NCBI RefSeq assembly: GCF_015291725.1
Contig: NZ_CP030038.1
Span: forward strand, 6,003,001 to 6,067,000
Length of the DNA stretch: 64,000 nucleotides
Source: Bradyrhizobium sp. CCBAU 51765
GTDB lineage: Bacteria > Pseudomonadota > Alphaproteobacteria > Rhizobiales > Xanthobacteraceae
Direction of reading: 5' to 3'
Shown: in pieces, positions 60,607-64,000 of the stretch
Layout of the letters: every line of letters begins with the position of its first letter
Numbering within the stretch: the stretch's first letter is position 1
Notes under the pieces: generated by a model
Database searches by the model: none
What the model was told of the DNA's origin: nothing
What the model saw: the letters and a program-made list of their open reading frames with translations, nothing else
Program-made: the position numbers and the translations under genes

Positions 60607-61323
60607 TCAGTTCTCCCGGCTCGCGCTCTCCAGCGCTTCGATCAGATCGTCGATCTCCATGCGCTTGCGGAAATCCGGATCGACGAAACGAGCCTTCACG
60701 ATGCCGTCGCGGCCGACGACGAACACGGCCGGGATCGGCAGCATCCAGCCGTCATTGCCGTGGAATTTCGCCATGTCCTGATAGGACAGCAGCTGCTGAA
60801 TCTCGGTGCCGAGCCAGATCGCGAGATTGAGCGACAACGCATAGCCGTTGTCGAGATCGGTCAGGATCGGAAACGGCGCGCCGGATTCGGCCTTGAGCTG
60901 TCCGGTATATTCCTGCGTCTCCGGCATGATCGCGACGACCTGCGCTCCCATCGCCTTGATGCGGTCCAGCGCCTGGACCACGGCGCGGACATTGAGCCGG
61001 CAATAGGGGCACCAATGGCCGCGGAAGAACATCACGGCGAGCGGACCGCGCGCCAGCAGCGCGGGCAGCGCGACGAGACGCCCGCCCTCGTCGGGCAGCA
61101 TGAACGGCGGCATTGCATCGCCCGGGCGCGGCGCGGCCCCGCCACCGCCGTTTCCGTCCAATCGCGCCACCAGCCGATCGACCGCCTCGCCATAGGCCGG
61201 GAAGACTTCGCGGCTGGCATCGGCATAGGCGCGGAGCTGTTCGTTCAGCGTACCGTCCATGTCGCGGCAGCGCTGGAAGGCGAGCCTGAGCTGTTCGGCG
61301 TCGACTGGCGAGAGAGACGTCAT
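60607..61323 (-). CDS. Peroxiredoxin-like AhpC/TSA-family protein
   Basis: A 238-residue thioredoxin-fold protein with a CxxC site in FFRGHWCPYCRLNVRAVVQAL, in place of the single peroxidatic Cys (PxxxTxxC) of true peroxiredoxins. The first 70 residues are helical and specific to this subgroup, a linker of Gly/Pro-rich residues follows, and the fold resumes at PPFMLPDEGG. IPAVFVVGRDGIVKARFVDPDF gives the cis-Pro strand. No signal peptide is present. Peroxide reduction or disulfide exchange in the cytoplasm is the likely role. Confidence 0.83.
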   Translation of the reverse strand: MTSLSPVDAEQLRLAFQRCRDMDGTLNEQLRAYADASREVFPAYGEAVDRLVARLDGNGGGGAAPRPGDAMPPFMLPDEGGRLVALPALLARGPLAVMFFRGHWCPYCRLNVRAVVQALDRIKAMGAQVVAIMPETQEYTGQLKAESGAPFPILTDLDNGYALSLNLAIWLGTEIQQLLSYQDMAKFHGNDGWMLPIPAVFVVGRDGIVKARFVDPDFRKRMEIDDLIEALESASREN

Positions 61324-61407
61324 CTTTCTGCTCCGGCATTCCCTGGGGCGAATAGTAGTTTCCCGGTCCGGCCGCCCGCAAGGGGCGGCCGCGGTGCCAG
61401 GATCGGT

Positions 61408-61692
61408 TCAGTTCACGTAGAAGTTGCCGGTGGGATCGAGCCGCCCCGAGGCAGAGTACAGCGTGCCGTTGTCCATGAAGAAGACCGTGTTCTCGGGTAC
61501 CTTCTTCGCGTGCTTCATCATGGCCTCGTGGTTCTTCTCGGCCGGCGCCATCGCCATCGCCGACATCTTGCCGGGCCCGCCATAGACATAGGCCATGCCG
61601 GCCTTGAAATCCCAGGCGGCCTCCGAGAGCGCCGATGTGGCGATGACCGCAAACGCGGCGGTGGCGATCAGGGTCTTGGACAGTCTTGTCAT
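61408..61692 (-). CDS. Small exported hypothetical protein (94 aa)
   Basis: A 94-residue protein with a Sec signal (RLSKTLIATAAFAVIATSALS), followed by a Met- and Ala-rich region (KMSAMAMAPAEKNHEAMMKHAKKV) and FFMDNGTLYSASGRLDPTG. GGAGGAGC precedes the ATG at 61692. The spaced Met and His residues could bind copper, but no family was recognised. It is divergent from a cupin gene across 238 bases, with no other gene between, and the peroxiredoxin-like gene is 84 bases downstream on the same strand. Confidence 0.7.
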   Translation of the reverse strand: MTRLSKTLIATAAFAVIATSALSEAAWDFKAGMAYVYGGPGKMSAMAMAPAEKNHEAMMKHAKKVPENTVFFMDNGTLYSASGRLDPTGNFYVN

Positions 61693-61930
61693 GGGATGCT
61701 CCTCCGGATTGACGTGAACGCCCGCCAATCGGGCGCCTTGCCATCGAACGGTGGAAGTCGCGCGAGCGGAAATGCCGATCCACAATCGGTTCGATAGCCG
61801 CCGCCTATCGGCATAGCGCCGGGCTATTGCACCGAGAGCGAAAGGGCATTTCAGGACGAACCGCGGCTCGAAGAAACTCCTGCCACTGCCGGCGACCAAA
61901 GAGGTTGCGGCCAACACAGGAGACCTCCCC

Positions 61931-62413
61931 ATGTTCACGAGCCACGCTCTGTCGCGCCTGACCTGGCAAGGCCTTGCGATCGTCGGCGCGCTGACCCTCT
62001 CGGCGCAGCCGGTATTCGCCGGCGAATGTCCGGCGGGCAAGATCAAGCCGAACGCACAGCAGATGGTCGACCACAAGCCCGTCGGCGTGACCGACGTCAC
62101 GCTCGGGGCGATCGACCTCGGCAAGCAGCCGGCGCATATCGAGGGCCGCGAGCTGCGCTTCCGCAAACTGACCATCGCGCCCGGCGGCATCGTGCCCTGG
62201 CACAGCCATGACGATCGCCCCGCCCTGATCTTCGTGCAGCAGGGCGAGATCGTCGAATACGCTTCCAACTGCGTCGATCCGATCGTGCACAAGGCCGGCG
62301 ACATCCGCCCCGAAGTCTACGGCACCTCGCATTGGTGGAAGAATCTCGGCAAGGAGACTGTCATCCTCTACGTCGGCGACGTCCGCAAGGATCCGAACGA
62401 TCATCACATGTAA
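61931..62413 (+). CDS. Exported cupin-domain protein
   Basis: A 160-residue protein with a Sec signal ending VFAGE (about residue 30), then a cupin barrel: VPWHSHDDRPALIFVQQGEIVEY carries the His motif, and KAGDIRPEVYGTSHWWKNLGKETVILYVGD the second. Two Cys (GECPAGK and NCVDP) could form a periplasmic disulfide. GGAGACCTCCCC precedes the ATG. Its partner genes on the other strand are a small Met-rich secreted protein and a thioredoxin-fold peroxidase, hinting at a redox or metal role. Confidence 0.82.
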   Translation: MFTSHALSRLTWQGLAIVGALTLSAQPVFAGECPAGKIKPNAQQMVDHKPVGVTDVTLGAIDLGKQPAHIEGRELRFRKLTIAPGGIVPWHSHDDRPALIFVQQGEIVEYASNCVDPIVHKAGDIRPEVYGTSHWWKNLGKETVILYVGDVRKDPNDHHM

Positions 62414-62422
62414 TTCGCTGCG

Positions 62423-62558
62423 GCCATCCTTCGAGACGCCGGCTTTGGGCGGGCTCCTCAGGATGAGGACGGAGTGCGCGGCAGCAGCCTCGGCGGCCAC
62501 GGTGTCGCTTAGCCTCATCCTGAGGAGACCGCGAAGCGGTCGTCTCGAAGGACGAGGC
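62423..62558. repeat. Palindromic intergenic repeat, family D copy 2
   Basis: GGCCATCCTTCGAGACGCC, GGCTCCTCAGGATGAGGACGG, then AGCCTCATCCTGAGGAG, GGTCGTCTCGAAGGACGAGG: the same hairpin as at 29560-29695 but without the flanking 11-bp arms. It lies between the cupin and the MFS gene. Confidence 0.85.
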
Positions 62559-62589
62559 GCGCGCTCGAGGCATGAGGGAGCGCAACGAC

Positions 62590-63792
62590 ATGACCGATCT
62601 TTCCACGCCGATCAAGCCGACCACGATGACGATGGAAGCGCATTCCCCCGGTCTCGCGCTTCGCTCGCTCGTGATCGGCCTCACCGCATTCCTGACCGTC
62701 GTAGATCTCTTCGCGACGCAGGCGATCCTGCCCTCGTTGACGCGGCACTACGGCGTCACGCCCGCAGCGATGGGCTTTGCCGTCAATGCCAGCACCTTCG
62801 GCATGGCGGTCGCCGGCCTCGTCGTCGGCTTCTTCAGCCCGCATATCGACCGGCGGACCGGCATCCTGCTCAGCCTGACGCTTCTTGCGATTCCCACCGG
62901 CCTGCTGGCGTCCGCGCCGGATCTTGGCGTCTTCACCGCCTTGCGGGTCGCGCAGGGCCTGTGCATGGCGTCCGCTTTCGCACTCACCCTCGCCCACCTC
63001 GGCGAGCAATGCAGCGCCACGGATGCCGGCAGCGCGTTTGCCGCCTACATCACGGGCAATGTCGCCAGCAATCTCGTCGGCCGGGTGGTCTCGGCGGCGG
63101 TTGCCGATGGCCTCGGCCTTGCCTGGAACTTCTATTTCTTCGCAGGGCTCAATCTTGCCGGCGCGTTGCTGGTCTATTTCACCATCCAGCGCGTGCGGCC
63201 GATGCATGCGATGATGCCGGCGGCTTCGCCCTTCTCTGCCACCATCGCGCATTGGCGCGATCGGCGGCTGCGCGCCGCTTTCGGCATCGGCTTCTGCATC
63301 CTGTTCGCCTTCATTGGCACCTTCACCTTCGTCAATTTCGTTCTGGTCCGGCCGCCGCTGTCGCTCGGCATGATGGATTTGGGCCTCGTCTATTTGGTCT
63401 TCCTGCCGTCCGTCGTCACGACGCTGCTGGCCGGCAAGGCGGCCGCGCGGCTGGGAACGCGGCCCACCATCTGGAGCGCGCTCGCTGTCGCCGGGCTGGG
63501 CCTGCCCTTGATGCTGGCGCCGCATCTGGGCGCGGTGCTCGCCGGCATGGTTCTGGTCGGCGTCGGCACATTCTTCGCGCAGGCGGCCGCGACGGGCTTC
63601 GTCGGACAGGCCGCAACCGACAACCGCGGCATCGCCAGCGGGACTTATCTTGCGTGTTATTTCTGCGGCGGGCTCGTCGGCACGGCCGTGCTCGGTCGGC
63701 TGTTCGATGCTTTCGGCTGGCCGGCCTGCGTCGTCGGTATCGGCGTGGCGCTCGCCCTCGCGGCCTTGCTCACCTTCGACCTGAAGCGCTAA
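62590..63792 (+). CDS. MFS transporter (YnfM-like exporter)
   Basis: A 400-residue major facilitator with twelve predicted segments. TQAILPSLTRHYGVTPAAMGFAVNASTFGMAVAGLVVGFFSPHIDRRTGIL includes the loop motif; LRVAQGLCMASAFALTLAHLGEQ is the second. The start at 62590 follows GGGAGCGC; an ATG six codons upstream is the alternative. It is likely an efflux protein for sugars or small toxic metabolites. Its stop overlaps the stop of the convergent fixS gene by two bases. Confidence 0.87.
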   Translation: MTDLSTPIKPTTMTMEAHSPGLALRSLVIGLTAFLTVVDLFATQAILPSLTRHYGVTPAAMGFAVNASTFGMAVAGLVVGFFSPHIDRRTGILLSLTLLAIPTGLLASAPDLGVFTALRVAQGLCMASAFALTLAHLGEQCSATDAGSAFAAYITGNVASNLVGRVVSAAVADGLGLAWNFYFFAGLNLAGALLVYFTIQRVRPMHAMMPAASPFSATIAHWRDRRLRAAFGIGFCILFAFIGTFTFVNFVLVRPPLSLGMMDLGLVYLVFLPSVVTTLLAGKAAARLGTRPTIWSALAVAGLGLPLMLAPHLGAVLAGMVLVGVGTFFAQAAATGFVGQAATDNRGIASGTYLACYFCGGLVGTAVLGRLFDAFGWPACVVGIGVALALAALLTFDLKR

Positions 63793-63956
63793 CGCTCGGC
63801 CGGGGCCTCCTGCGGCGGCTCGTCGTCGGCGATGGCGCGCCAAGCGGCACCGTCGAGATCGTCGTACTGGCCGCTGCGCAGCGACCAGAGGAAGGCGACG
63901 AGACCGGCACCTCCGAGCATCAAAGCCAGCGGCACCAGGATGACCAGGATCTCCAT
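63789..63956 (-). CDS. fixS: cbb3-type cytochrome oxidase maturation protein FixS/CcoS
   Basis: A 55-residue protein: one membrane helix (MEILVILVPLALMLGGAGLV), then FLWSLRSGQYDDLDGAAWRAIADDE, the FixS/CcoS signature. It is needed to insert cofactors into the cbb3 oxidase used for microaerobic and symbiotic respiration. The ATG overlaps the fixI stop (TGATG), the standard fixIS junction. Its stop overlaps the convergent MFS stop. Confidence 0.92.
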   Translation of the reverse strand: MEILVILVPLALMLGGAGLVAFLWSLRSGQYDDLDGAAWRAIADDEPPQEAPAER

Positions 63957-64000
63957 CACACGATCTCCCGCGAGGTGCTGCGGGCACGCAGCGAATTCAG
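63956..64000 (-). CDS. fixI: C-terminal end of FixI/CcoI copper-transporting P-type ATPase (partial)
   Basis: Fourteen codons (ending LNSLRARSTSREIV) and a TGA that overlaps the fixS start. The LNSLR stretch is where FixI/CcoI proteins end, after the last helix. The rest is beyond the window. It indicates that a fixGHIS cluster, and probably fixNOQP, lies to the right. Confidence 0.75.
   Translation of the reverse strand: MNSLRARSTSREIV

Overview
The window looks like chromosomal DNA of a Bradyrhizobium-type alphaproteobacterium. The reasons are the high GC content (my visual estimate is mid-60s percent), the gene order narK - single-domain globin - FAD oxidoreductase - nasC known from Bradyrhizobium, a FixS/CcoS gene at the right edge, and the many palindromic intergenic repeats. 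No tRNA, rRNA, CRISPR array, insertion sequence or phage gene was recognised. Most genes are metabolic or transport genes in short operons.

Layout. 1-4.6 kb: a carboxymuconolactone-decarboxylase-like gene and a secreted cupin, then a sugar-acid group (uronate-dehydrogenase-like gene, SMP-30 lactonase, aldehyde dehydrogenase). 4.8-8.8 kb: an AceE/MdeB-like homodimeric 2-oxoacid dehydrogenase E1 divergent from an Lrp regulator, then polyphosphate kinase 2. 8.8-12.9 kb: an MDR alcohol dehydrogenase, an EamA transporter, an aldo/keto reductase and a second SMP-30 lactonase. 13.2-25.9 kb: the nitrate assimilation block. nrtABC (ABC nitrate uptake) and narK-bjgb-flp-nasC (nitrate/nitrite porter, globin, NADH oxidoreductase, molybdenum nitrate reductase) run leftward. 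A formate/nitrite-family channel and a PP2C phosphatase-Ser/Thr kinase fusion run rightward. The two leftward transcription units carry matching leader hairpins, and the rightward unit has a textbook sigma-54 promoter. No assimilatory nitrite reductase and no nasS/nasT lie in the window.

25.9-27.1 kb is a short AT-richer patch with two unrecognised genes. 27.1-29.5 kb: an intradiol dioxygenase and a beta-lactamase-fold hydrolase. 29.7-34.5 kb: a TRAP transporter divergent from an HWE/HisKA_2 sensor kinase. 34.6-39.5 kb: a GntR/FadR regulator with a perfect palindrome upstream, then a five-gene NitT/TauT-type ABC operon with two different permeases and a small anchored protein. 39.5-43.0 kb: an animal-type haem peroxidase, CcdA and two small unknowns. 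43.4-48.7 kb: a LysR-XRE regulator pair, enoyl-CoA hydratase, a Trp/Tyr/His-rich secreted peptide, an isopropylmalate-dehydrogenase-family enzyme and an alcohol dehydrogenase. 48.7-55.4 kb: a complete Opp/Dpp peptide ABC operon with a CaiB-type CoA-transferase. 55.5-60.4 kb: a glycogen synthase with a TTG start, a DUF2236 oxygenase, a patatin phospholipase and a LysR regulator. 60.6-64 kb: a thioredoxin-fold peroxidase, small secreted proteins, an MFS exporter, then fixS and the end of fixI.

Intergenic spaces are unusually rich in palindromic repeats: seven structural families can be told apart by eye, three of them present more than once. The most useful leads are the paired leader RNA elements of the nitrate operons, the sigma-54 promoter with an NtrC-like site, the kinase-phosphatase attached to nitrite transport, the low-GC gene pair, the two-permease ABC system with its small membrane protein, and the nested palindromes.
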